From the NCBI GenBank assembly GCA_014885115.2, contig WKLE02000557.1:4450-68449 (forward strand): a DNA stretch of 64,000 nucleotides, given 5' to 3'. The notes beneath the pieces were generated by a model that was given only the letters and a program-made list of their open reading frames with translations, had not been told where the DNA came from and made no database searches. The stretch's first letter is position 1. Each line of letters begins with the position of its first letter. A program made the position numbers and the translations under genes. The DNA is from Asterionellopsis glacialis. Taxonomy: Eukaryota > Bacillariophyta > Plagiogrammaphyceae > Rhaphoneidales > Asterionellopsidaceae. Shown here one piece after another: positions 1-12,694 of this stretch.

Positions 1-342
1 TTTCTAAGAGGTGGACTCCCGTGAGTTGATACACATCTTATATTATTTTAATTTTTACATGCATCAACAAAGTCTTGTCGAAGTCTTATCGTCCATCACT
101 TTTCCCTTGCCTCATTGCGAATAAGTAATACTATATATACCATTTGGAAAAGATCGCAGCCTCTCTAGAGCATTAACTTTTTCTTATTCTACTGCATCAA
201 CGTCGGTGCGATATACCTCGTATTGCTCAAACAGGACGCTACCTACTCCGACGCATCTATAATCCATAAACATCCTTGCACTCTTTGTGTGTGCATGTAT
301 ACTGTAATCGTTTGATTGACAAACAAGAACAAGAACAACAAG
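1..342. other. 5' flank of the DOCK-family gene
   Basis: This AT-rich stretch precedes the ATG at 343. It should hold the promoter and 5' UTR of the DOCK gene. A CAACAAG context directly before the ATG is a good diatom start context. I see no GTACCWGGTAC motif, repeat or RNA gene here. Confidence 0.4.
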
Positions 343-3300
343 ATGGTATCCAATACTACTAAGAATCAAGAGGAACTCGACAAGGATGCTGCTCGACGAC
401 AAGAAGAAATGAGTTTATTCGCCGCAATGGCTGCAGGAGGTGGAAGCTTTCATATGGATACGTCACCACCCACAAAGTCAACAACTCGAAATAACAGTGA
501 CGACGACGACAAAAAAATAGAGAATCAAACGTCCGTTCCTCCGCAAGACTCATCGGCTGTCCAATTTGCAGAAGCAGCTTCCGCTGTAGTGAATACAGGA
601 ACCTTTGCTATGGCACCGGATACATCCCAATCGGGTGTGCCTAATTCTAATTTAGAAGCTGCCGCTGCAGCATTGGCAGATGGGGACAATACTAATTCCA
701 ACAACCATAGCAGCAACGATACTAATAATGCTAATTTGAACTCGACAAAATTGCACCATGGGAACTTGCCGTACCAAAATAAAGTCCGACCTAGAACAAA
801 GCAAACGTCCATGTATGCAGAAAAAGTTTTACTACCTCGTCCTCTTTTCTTTGGCCCTGTCTTACCACCACGAGTGATTAAGGAAGCTAGAAAGGCTATT
901 GCAGACGCCATGGAGGAAGAAGAACTTTCTTTGTCCATAACGCAACAACAACAACAGCAACAAACAGAATCACTACAACGACCACGATTGAGTTCGTTAC
1001 CTGCTGAAATAAGAAATCTTGTAGGTACGATTGAGGCATTTGGATTTGGTTTATCCGCATTTCCATCACCTGATACAGACAACATCGATTCCAGTGAAAC
1101 AAATGACGACAACCATGTTATGGATGAAAATGATCCATCCTATTGGATGGGGAATCCGTATGTTTCGACTTATCAACCTGTATGGGGTGATGTGGCAAGA
1201 GCAGAACGGGAGGAACGAAGACGTGCCAAACAAACCACTACAGCAACAAAGCCATTTTCCGAAGTATCCAAGAATGGTAGTAGTAATAGTGTGAATAAGA
1301 ACACAAGTCCTAAATCTGTTCCAGCGGGGGAAGCAACTGTAGAGAAAAATGATGCTTCACCTGAAACCAAAGCGGGACAGGCAACTTCCGATGAAGCTCA
1401 AAATAATGACTCTAATCCTCAACCACTTGAACGAGAATTATTTGCCAAGTGGGCTCAAGGTGATGGTGGTGCTGGTAGTAATGACGACGACGACGACAAC
1501 GACAATGATAGCTGGGGTGGTGGAAACGATGATGTACCACCTAGTCATTTCTTTGGTGGCGACAATGATGACGATGACTCCATTGTAGAAGTGAAAAAAG
1601 AAGACGCAGAAGACACCACGACGACCACAACCGCTACAAAAGAAACCACGGAAGATCCGGATGACTCCCTAAACCTGGAAGAAAAAGCCAAGATTGCTGC
1701 TAATGATTTGTCCGAACGAAATTTGTTTTCTCAATGGGCTAGAGGTGAAGATAATACATTTGACACAGCCGCTAATAGTGGTACAATGGTAATGAAGGAC
1801 TCTACTACTACCACTGACACCAATACTACTACCGCTACGACCACCACCGAAAATACAACTGCATCCACCATTCCAGCAATTGCTGGATCAAACAGCGTCA
1901 TTTTTACCAATGGCCGAAGTGCGCTAGATACATCGCTAGATAACGATGATGACGACGGCTCTATCGTAGGTAGTGAAATGAAGAAAAAGGTTGGTATGAA
2001 TGAACATTTGAATGCGGCATTGGCTTCACTATTCGATGATGATGCCAAATCAAATGCTGCAACAGCAACGGAGAGTATTTCTAATGCAGAATCACAAGCC
2101 CTGCTGTCGCAATTATGTCCGACCACTCGAGGAGGTCGTCCCCTGTCCAACTTGGAAGTTACCAATGGATGTGTACCCCTGTACAGCTGTGATGATATGC
2201 CCCTCCCCATTGAAGCCGATCTGGGCATTTTTGAAACTCGCGAAGATCAACTACGGGATACCGAACGGACTAGGTCTCAAGAAATCATTAAAGAACATGC
2301 CGCACCCAATATTTTTGGACCTGTTGCATGTCCCAATCCAGCACTAGGACCAGACGACAGTCAAAGTTGGAATTCCAGAACAAAACCCACTCAACGACTC
2401 ACTGGTGTTCCACCAGCCGCTGCCTCTGCGGTAGCTGCAGAAAGTCCCCAATCACAACGAAAGTCCGTCGGAGGTGGTGGTCGTGCATCTCCATCCACAA
2501 TTGGAAATTCTACAGCCGCGTCTGGGAACCATGGTCGTTTCCAAGCACCACCACCAATAGTTACGAGACAAAATAGTACCGGTGGCGGAACACCTCGTTC
2601 TGCTGGAGTCCACAGGGAACGCTTTCATGATGGTGCATCCACCACGGCAAATTCTATAACATCTGGAACTGGTTCCAAATCCAATGGTCAACGAAACATA
2701 TCTGCAAGATTTGGTGCAGCAGGATCAAACACACGGTTTGGATGGTGGCTTGTAGAAGACGATGGAGTTACCGCATCTGCTATTGCCAAGGACGAAGTTA
2801 AGAGTCCACTGTCCTTGGAACCATCAACACCAGAAAGTAAGGCCGCACAAGACAATGATGACATTATGAATCCTGAACTTCAAATGGCACCAGTTGATCA
2901 TGCGTCAGGATCTCTTCATGTTAGTACTCGACTCACACCCACTCCCGAAAAGCTACGCGAAGAAAACTTCCCATTAACACATTTGCATTCTGCATCATCG
3001 ACAGCAGAAGCTTTGCCTTACCTATCCGATCGGTCACCAAGCTATCGGTATTTACAGATTGATACACAAGCTGTGGGTTTCCCTCCCTTGGGAGGTGAGG
3101 TCGAACCTTTGTTTTGCTCTCTCGCCATTTATCATGTGGAAACCATGTCTGTGGGCGGTAACAACCCTGGAACAGCTCCTGTCCCTGACTTGCAAAGGTG
3201 TGGACGTATCACAGAAATCTTGAATTTTGACATTGTAAGCGATGCAGATGTTGAGGCAAAGTGTGCGTCGGCGTTGTATCCGTACGCTTCCGTAGCTGCT

Positions 3301-6300
3301 GGCAGCAACCACGATAGTGAGACTGCCACTACGTACGATGATGAAAATGATCAAACACAGGGTACTCGATGCGGAGTCTTCCCACTTCCTTCGAATCTTA
3401 ACATAGCAAATTTGTACGCTGTCTTAATTGTGCACAAGGTCTTCGCAAGCGAAGATGACATTGGTATTTACATGAAAAAGGAAGAGACGGCAGGCGAAGC
3501 TGGCGATATTGGAACACTTCGAAGCATGGCAGAATCAGCATCTGAGCGCAATGGTCAGTTTATAACCCCGTTTGCATTTGGTGTAGCACCATTGTTACAA
3601 GTAATCGGGACTGAAGTTCCGACAGTCCCTAGCAGTCGGGCAGTTCAGATTCCTCTGTTCCGTATGACGGCGGGACAGGGCGAACGTCCTATTATTGATC
3701 ATATTATGGTGATGCTATATCCAAGGTAAGGATAAAAACTCATACCTTCGTCGAACATTTTTAATGCAGGCTCGTCGATATTGTGCTCACTCGGTTGCAA
3801 TGTATGTTCTTGTTTATCTTATATAGAGCTGACCACGGCAATGCTAATGTTGGGGAGGTCACAAATGGAGGCACAGCCGTTCTTATTGTGCGAAATTTTG
3901 GATATTTAGGATTGCATTCGGTCATTCATAGCAAGAGCTCTCTCGCTCGTGACAGATTGGTCGACTTTACTGGCGAATTGCAGATACGCAGACGAATGGA
4001 AAATGACAGGGTACACGTACCCGTGGTGGCCGATGACGAATCAAAAGAAGATTTCCCTACCTACATAGTTCCTCCATGGCGTCCACAGTTTGTTGCTGAG
4101 CCCACCGTTAATGGAGGGCGAAACGTTCCCATGAAGAAGGGTTCTGATAAGGACCTCTCAGTGTCAGCAGTGGAAGGACCCGTTTCTCGTTCTCAGCTTT
4201 ATGCGCAAGAGCTAGCTTCTGTTCCACTATTACTGACACCTTCAATCGGTCGGTCTCTACCGACTCCTCCTCGCATACGGCTAAAACAAAACAGTCGTTC
4301 TGGTACACAGTGTGTCGATCTTGAGCCCTCATTTCACACGGCCTTCTGCAATGAATTACTTTGTCATCCTCGGCTTTTGCATAACTGCGGCGAGAAGAAC
4401 ATCGTTTTGAAAGTCGAGCTCCGAGAAGTTGAATGGAGCGAAGACTATGGCGCTTTCCTGGCATACCCTCCACAATCGGGACCTTCTATGCACAACACAC
4501 GTCGTGGACCCTTCCTTGTCCAAGAGGTTTTTACGTCTTGTGCTTTTGAAACTCTAGATCCGCATTTTTTGGACGAATTCAAGGTAAAACTCCCATTAAT
4601 TTTACCGCAACAGAGCATCGGTGGCGGCGCATCGGCCGGACCACTATGTTTGGTTTTTACGGCATACAATATTAATCTCCAAGGTACTATGAAGGAACAG
4701 GAACGAACAGAACAGAAACAGAGGAAGATATTTGGTATGAAAAGGGGTTTTAAACATAGTTCCTCTGGCTCAAGTAGCGATGGTAATGCTGGTTCACAAA
4801 ACATCAATGACGACTTTTCTGTGGATATGCTTGCAAGTGGATTTTTGCCTCTTACTTCTGATGGCGATGTGCTTTGCTTAATTGAAAATGGATTGCACGA
4901 TGTGCAGCTTTTGTATAAAGCAAGAGCATCTTCAACTTCACCCTTGGCCACGGAATTTTTGCCCCGAGGTACTTTAATCCTTGAAGGGTCCACTGTTGCT
5001 AAATCGGTTTCTCCAATGAGTGCTAGAAATAACATGGAAGATTCTTCCATAGGACGGGGAATGATAGATGTCGACGATGTTGACACGAGTGATTCAACAC
5101 CCACAGAGCCCTTACAGGTTGACGCAGACCAACTTTTTCTCCAGGTAAGATGCCATCTTTGCTATCGAAAAGGAATTTATAAGCACCACACTTGAATGTT
5201 AGCCTCAAGAAATGCTATTTTTGTATTTGCTTTCCGATCTTCCACAGGTACGAATCGTGGTACATTCATCTGTGCACCCACAGAACGCTACCCTCAGCAA
5301 ATTTCTTAATCAGTCACCAGACCAGCCACTCCCTTTGACGCAAGCGGCAGCAGAAAAACCTGGTGCTCCTTGGTGTTTGCAAAGAGAACAGTTGGTTACG
5401 CGTGTCAAATCAGCCGGAGAGCAACGAAAAAGTTACAATATGAATCTCGATGAAAGGACTCTAATTTCAACTACGGTAGGTGTGTCGAAGGCGTCTCGGT
5501 GCCCCACATCACATAGTTCTCTGCACATTATTCGTGCTTTAAATCATTTATGGAGAACCGCTGTTACTGGAAGAGGAGAACCTTCGCTTGAATGGGCGAA
5601 CCCAGCTTCCCTGATATCACTTAGACTGCAGTCTTTTGCATCTTTGTTACACATGCTAAACTCCGTAACTACATATTTGCTGAAAAATGGGATGACGCAA
5701 TTAGATGGCAAAGGAAAATTTAATATGACAGCGTTATCTCGGCTCTTAGCGATGCTATTTGACGAAGGAAAAATGTTTGGGGATGCTTCGACTGACGAGG
5801 TGTGCGATCTCCAGGAACTTTTTAATATGACGAAACAGTCGAATCCTGCGGAGCATTCAGCATCGAACGTGGGACCCAAAAGTCCTTCTCGTATCTCAAT
5901 GAACCAACGAGCCCGCTCTTTTCCGGGAAGCACAACTGGTACAAGGAAGAAACACACACGATCTACCCACGACAACACCTGGTTCTCATCCAGAGAGCCA
6001 ACTAAGGTAGATAACCAGGAAACTTCGGTTTTACATGACAAATCTGCATCTCCAGAAGATTTGGACGATTTTTTTTCTAGCTTACAACTTAGCAACGACG
6101 GCGGTGCGTCATTTGAAGACAAGGACCTTGTATTTTCGGATTCTATTACGGACAAACAAAAAGCTAGCCGGTGGAACCAAACTAAATCCACCGAAGTAGC
6201 TGGTGATAAAGAAAGTACCAATTCCATAAGTTCCAGTACCAGTACTACAAGTGAAGGAAGCATCATACTTAACACAACAGAGGATTTCTTAAAAGCAGTG

Positions 6301-9300
6301 AATGCATCTGCGAATACGTCCGTGGATGATTTCTCATTACCAGTTTCAAACTCAAGTAGTGGAAGTAGCAAGGCGTTGGACATGATCAATGCTTTCAGTG
6401 GTATGGGCAATAGCAACAGGCGGAGATTTATGACTGCACCATCTTCGACACTTGCAACGATTCGAGAAGATTTGGATGCTGGAGATAGCAAGTTTATCTC
6501 AGACGAGGATTCCCCACCGAAGCAGAAGAGAGAGACCAGCGATGCATTAGACACTGAAATAATAATTCGTGGGACCAAAAAGCCATCCAAACAAATGCGA
6601 GTGCCTCGGGTGAAGAAAGCAGCTATCACTGCTTCTTCGAAAATTGATCAATCTAGTACAGAGCCACCTCAACCACCCCCATCATCTACTTTTGAAAGCG
6701 TTTCTACCGCGGCAACACAGCAATCCTTGCCAACCTCTGATGAAGAGATCGAAAGCGCCGGAACTGCTTTTCTTGATTTGATTGGAAAACATCTTGGTTC
6801 TAAGTACGTTCACTCTCCTTATTCTCATTTGTTTATAAATAGCTATATTCTCTTACCCTTGTTCCTTTTTTTGGTTTGATGGTTTGTTAGCAGAAGTGGA
6901 AAGGGAGACACGAGTGGCGAAGACCGTAGGGTAGGGTATGCTCATCATCGCAAAACCCGTAGTAGGTGCAGTATCGACTGGACTTTGCCAGAAACCGATA
7001 ATCTCATGGAAAATCAACAACAGTTAGAGCATAGAAGACAACGTAGTGGCAGGGGCGATGACGCATCAAAGACCGAAACTGTCAAAGCTGGCGGTACTTT
7101 TGACCAGCTGTTCAGCATTGAAGCTGACGGTACTTCTTCTGCTCCCATAAGTTCTGACTCAGATGGCCAAAAGAAAGCTCCACCAAATGTGTGTGATTTC
7201 GAAAACAAAATGGGGTCTCTAGCTGAGGAAGACAAGAACTCAATACGATTACCTGGATTTATCGACAGAATTTTAAAGGTAGGAAAGGAACGAGGGAGAG
7301 GACGTTGGTTCCCTTATGTTTATGAAGTTATAATATTTCAGTGGGCTGCGTTACTGATCGAGCAGCAGCAATCCGGAGGAAAAGCGAGCAGTGCACACCT
7401 AAAAACAGACAACGTTGGAACTCCGGGTTCAGATTCGGGTTCAGTGGCATCAGGTAGAGATCACATCCCGGGTCAAAGTCTCAGTCACGCAGCGAACAGG
7501 TCGCGTGGTGCTGCGATATCGTGCGCTCCAGTCCTGTTTGAAATTATAAAGAAAAGCTTGGGGTTCAGGATCAACGGCCTGGTTCGCCGCGCAAAAGATG
7601 CTGGGGTGGCAGTAAGCTGCGCCCCTCTTGTGGCACTTGATGATACCCTTCTCACTACCATAGAAAGGCTTGTTTCAATGCTTACTGATGCTTGCATAGA
7701 CAGTCGTAATTTCGACTCTTGGGAGTTCCGGCAGATCAGCATTGATGTCAACGATTCAATCATCCACTTCTTAAGGGACTTGTTCGCATTTCTGGAACCA
7801 AAACGTGTTCACCGGCTAATTATGGCTTACTTTGCTCGCTATGTTGTAAAGGATGGAAAACATTGGCAAGATCGTACTTCTAGTATCGGGTTGAGATGTT
7901 CATGGGAAGTATGCAGGCTGCGATTGAACGCAATATCAACTTTTATACGCTTTCCTGAGTTTGTAAGGGTTTGTTCTCCGCAGATGAATTCATGGGGAAA
8001 TTGGGAACTCACTGCACCATCGAGCGCAACTCGTGATTTTTTTGATGCTGCACTTGAACACTTCAGGAGTCTGAATCTTTCAAGATTTACAGGTACCGAA
8101 GTTCCCGCAGAAAAGTCAGGAGTTGAAATTCCTTCAATGACACCGCACTGGCTTGCAGAGCTTGCTATGGATATCTGCCTAGCCGGGACAGAGCACGTTG
8201 ACCATCAAATCCAACAACGTGCGGCATCTTTGCTTTATGAGCTCTTCTGGTCTCACAGCCAAGAGGGCCGTATCAATGGTGTCTCATCAGCGATAGCAAG
8301 TATGTATGTTCCATTTATTGTGAAAGTACTTGGGCATATAAATTATATATCAAGTTTCCCTGCCAAGTGCCCGTTACGAAAAGATCTTTTACCTTGTTTA
8401 GTTTTTATAATGCAATCTGCCCCTGTGGGCCTTCTTCGGGCCCTTTGGAGAAAGCTTTGTGCTCGTGTGGTTGGTAAGGGATTAGACGAAGAAAAATACG
8501 GTGCAGTTGGTGGGTCTCACATTTCTTTCGCGCAGGAGGATGTAACACGCGGTGAAACCAACCCGAAAGCATCTGACTCACTGAAGGAAGGGCACGATCC
8601 TGACATATTTGATGTGTTTAGGTAAGATTCGTTGTATTCCCCCCCCCCCCATTGATATAAATTGAACATCCACTCACACAAACCCATACTATTCATTAAT
8701 ACGGCAGTCTTCTCAATCTAGCCATGAGCACATTCGAATATGAGGGATGCGATGAAAATGTCGAAGCAGAAAATGATGTAGACTGCCACGATCAAATCGC
8801 TGTGTGGCAGCGAGAATTTCTTTTGGCCGTGAACGAAGATGGCTACGAAACGGTATCATCTAGGTTTCCCAAGGGCGCTCGGAGTTACATCAGGAACCAG
8901 CAAAAGCCGCAACTTTTTTCCACTTCTAGCAGTCGAAAATGGCACGGTAACGATGGATCGATTGTTATCATTAACACAAGCAGGCAAATTGTCAGAGAAA
9001 TGCTGATTATGCTGCGTCCATCCACAGAGAAATCGGGCATTTTTCATTTGCCAAAACATATCGATAATTTTGTCGAGTCCAGTGGTGAACGATCACCCAC
9101 CCAGAAAACAAAAGACCTCAAGTTCTCTTTTGAAGATACCGTCATCTTTGTCCGAGCTGCAACATCTCTTTATCTCCATTCGCTCGCTATTAATCAAAGT
9201 GATGTGGCCATTGTAAAGACCCTCAATGCGTCTGTAGAAGTCGTGAAGATATTTGGGATCAAGATATTCATGGCAGCTGTAGGCGAAACACTGCAACATT

Positions 9301-12300
9301 GGATGCGAGTTATTCTGTTGCATTGCGGTGCGAGACGGTCTGCTGTCCGTGTGCAAGCTCTGGAGTTTCTTGCCCTTATCCTAAGACTAGCCTGGGATAC
9401 ATATGGTAGTTTCTTACGTATCAGACTTCCAGTATTAGCTGTGCAGACAGAAGTGATGGAAAGAATTGTCGCAACAGCAACAGCACGCAATTACCGGGAA
9501 CAGCGTAGACTTGGAACTACGATGCAGGGCTTGGCAAATGATAGTGCGGAGGCAAGTCTCGCACCACTGTGGCGGACACTTGATCGCCTGCATCATTCTT
9601 CTGCCAGCCAGAATATTGCTTTTCGAAGTGCCCTTGTTCGTTTAGCCGAAAAGATGAAGAAACTTTTTCGTGCATATATTGCAGCCCATGCTTTGGCTAT
9701 TTTGAATAGGGCTAGATCTCCAATATCACCGACAAATAATCTTCTGGATACTGATTCCCCAAGCGAGGCAAGTGTTCTTTTGCAAAGAAGCCGAGTTAGT
9801 GTACACCGTATCGTTGGAGCATGTGCAGGGTTCAGTAAACAATTTCTTGGTAAACATGAAGACGACCCAGTTGCTCACAATGAAGCTGTCGAAGATGCAT
9901 TTCTTGCAGCTGCTGATGTCTTTTCTTCAACGGAACTTCCATCTCATCGAGTGGCTTGGCTAAGAAAGCTTGCCGAATTTCATGCTTCAAGGTCGAAATT
10001 TGCGGAGGAAGCTACATGCCGGTTTCACGTTCACATCACCTTTCGTCAAGCTGCCAGGCTTCACAAATGTCTTTGGTCAAGCACACCATTTCTTCCATGG
10101 ACCAATGACGTTTCAGAAGGTGTGCATGGCGAAGGACCAGCAGGTGAGCCTGGAGAATACTACGATGCTGACTACGACATGGAAGATCTTACTGTTGATG
10201 AATACGGATTGCTTGAGACTGAATCTGGTAAACGAATAGAAAAAACCAATTCATTTCGTCGGATCTTTTATCGGGTCGCAAACAGCGTACGGATGCGCAC
10301 AGGAGAGTGGGACATCAGCGGCAACAAGAATTTGTTTTACAGTGTAACTTTTGCTTTTGAATATGGTACAATCACACCTTGGACAACTTTGAGAGAAATG
10401 GAGGAAGACATGGTAGACGAGGCCGAGATTGCAGGGGATTTATACTTAAAAGCTGGTATCGTAGAGAGTAGTAGGTATTCGTGGAATCTTGCTACACAAC
10501 TTTACGCAGAAAATTTTAACTATGCAAGGTTGGCTTATGTTTACAGAAGGCTTGCAACCGTTGTTTTGTCGCAGGTTCCGGTAATCGACACAAGCAACCC
10601 CTCGGGCAATCCTATTGAGCTTTCTTCTTCGCTTGGAAGGTTTTATCGTGTTTGGTTTCACGGAGGTGCCCCTGACGAGCTCATCGGAGCTGAATTCGTT
10701 TATCGAGCAGCTGGCTCCGTTAAGTTGGAGCAATTTGGAAAAGAGCTTCGCGATGTACTCAGAAGCGTTCTCCCGGACAAGAATCAGCAGATAGATTTAG
10801 TGCTTGATGACGGTAGACCCGAAGAATCTTCACGGCGAGGTAAGAATCAGAGGAGACCACTCGGGTCGGCTACGATGGAGCCCGTGAAGGTAAAGGTAAC
10901 CCCATTACGCCCTCTCTTAAAGCGAGCAAGCAATATCAGGGGGACCCCGGAATGGTTCAATTGTTACACGGACATGATGTTTTCAGGAACGGCACCAAAA
11001 TCGAATGGACAGCTTGGTGATAGATTCATGAAGCGAAGAGATAGCACTGGAATCAATACCGATCGTAACGAGAATGGCGATTCTAGCGACCGACGCCATG
11101 CTCATTCAAACTCTTTTAGCGCTTCAGTTTTTGCATCTGGTAATTTATCGATCGGCGGACGCTCATTAGGAGGAACGTCTGCAGCAATACCTCACAAGGG
11201 ACCTGTTAATAATGCTGCGAAAGGTGGTGGAGAGCTCATTGACGTTGATATGTTCTCTTTCATGCAACCAATGGACAAGAATCGATATCGGCAGACTAGA
11301 GATTGGCTGAAAGCTTCGTCAGGTGACTTGAGAGAAAAATGTCTCAGAGTTACTCAACTTCAAGTCGAGCAGAGTTTTCCATCTTGCGTTTCGCGGCATG
11401 CAGTAGTCCATAGAAAAGTTTTCACTCAAAGCCCGCTTGAAACAGGTGTAGACGCTGTGTGCAGTTGGTGTGCAGTGTTGTTCAGAACAGCAGTTGCGAC
11501 AAATGGGCAATCAGTGCTAGGTAAGTCTCCGGTGTTATGCATCTACTGAAACTTCCAGTTCGAAGTAAATCTCAACTGTTTGCTTTCTTATCTTTACACA
11601 GGTGCCCAATCAGATCCGGGGATCGGGACCGCAGCGGCAAAAGTTGTTGCCGACTGTATCCATTCAAGCCGTGTGAGGGAAATGGGCCAATCTCTCTTAC
11701 AAAGGAGTGGCTATACTTCCGAAGAGGGTGGCCGACGCGATGGGACTATGATCATGATGTATTCCATGCTCAGCGACGAAGAGTTTTCTCGTCTCCAGAT
11801 GAAACTAGCTCGATCCATAGTGGTATTCATGGAACTGTTACACCTGCTTATTGTTCGTAATCGAGACTTGCTTCTCGCCGTTGTCGAAGCTCGAAAGCGC
11901 AGGGATGGTACGAGTACTATGGCCGGAAATAGTGCCAGTGTAATTACTCGTCGTCCTGATGGTGCTCAGGATATTCACACGATAGCCTCAAGCCCAGAGA
12001 GTACAACACGTCGTTTGAGGCGCAATGTCGCTACATCAGTGAGAAGCGCGAATTCGTCGTCCATTCACGAAAGGTCGTATGATGGGATCGGTGGTGTCTT
12101 TAGACCCAGTGAAGATTTGGGAGCGAATATTACAAGCAACGCTAGTGTTGCTAGCAGCGCATTTGCAAATGATAGAACCGACTCTGCAATAGCTGTCCAG
12201 AGTGAGCTCCAACGTGCTTTTGTTTCCATGTCTAAGGCCCTCCACCCTGTTGTCTCAGGCGTACTTGAAAACGATACGCCCAAGTGGTTCAAATTGTGCT

Positions 12301-12551
12301 GTCAAAGCAACTATTTTTCTTCTTATGCTTACCGACAGACGAGGATTTCAATTGGTGAGGAACTTTTCTTTTCCGGCGGAGATATGTCGGAACAATCTGA
12401 GAAAACAGGATCGCACCAGGATGTCCCTTTATCATTCGTCAACTCTTTTGTGTCTCCTTCCGACCAAGGCACAGCTGTCCCCGGTGAATCACCGAACGGA
12501 AGTTTGTGTGAAAGTTCGACTGGGAAAGGGTCCCAGAAGTCTTTTCGATGA
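343..12551 (+). CDS. DOCK-family (zizimin-like) Rho guanine-nucleotide exchange factor, six exons
   Basis: Proposed exons are 343-3725, 3827-5144, 5248-6803, 6891-8621, 8708-11520 and 11602-12551. All junctions are GT-AG and in phase, giving 11,751 nt and about 3,916 residues. Residues 1-900 are low complexity (poly-Q, poly-D, S/T/N runs). The segment EPLFCSLAIYHVE near residue 920 and a C2-like DHR-1 at about 1278-1412 (ending FKVKLPLILP...LCLVFTAYN) match DOCK proteins. The middle helical part contains LEPKRVHRLIMAYFARY. DHR-2, the GEF lobe, spans about 3058-3810 and includes RKLAEFHASRSKFAEEATCR and FYRVWFHGG. DOCK proteins activate Rac/Cdc42-type GTPases at membranes. The protein is nearly twice the usual ~2,000 residues because of its N-terminus. 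The open frame also runs back to a TTG at 316, but 343 is the first ATG. Two exon edges are ambiguous: an AG at 3769 is also in phase, and 6890/6893 is a tandem acceptor. Intron 4 starts with 12 C's nearby (8639-8650). Confidence 0.85.
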
Positions 12552-12694
12552 AGAAATGATAAACATTTTATTCTGAACAAAAAGTAAACACACTTTTGCT
12601 CTATTGACAACAAGACTTTAACTTGTAGCTATAATTTAGATCCATTTTTGCATTTGTTTTTCTCGTCTAAATAGTGTGTTTAAAAAGTGATAAT

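Noticed and set aside
316..342. Nine-codon extension of the DOCK ORF starting at 316
   Set aside because: It begins with TTG; eukaryotic translation more likely starts at the ATG at 343 in good context.
525..1112. 195-residue minus-strand ORF inside DOCK exon 1, and many similar ones
   Set aside because: Shadows of a long coding exon with repetitive composition; no homology signal.
3726..3769. 44-bp alternative intron in DOCK
   Set aside because: In phase but unusually short for this window; the 101-bp alternative ending at 3826 drops 19 hydrophobic residues not typical of the family.
5544..6629. 361-residue minus-strand ORF inside DOCK exon 3
   Set aside because: A shadow frame; the plus strand has phase-consistent splicing and DOCK homology.
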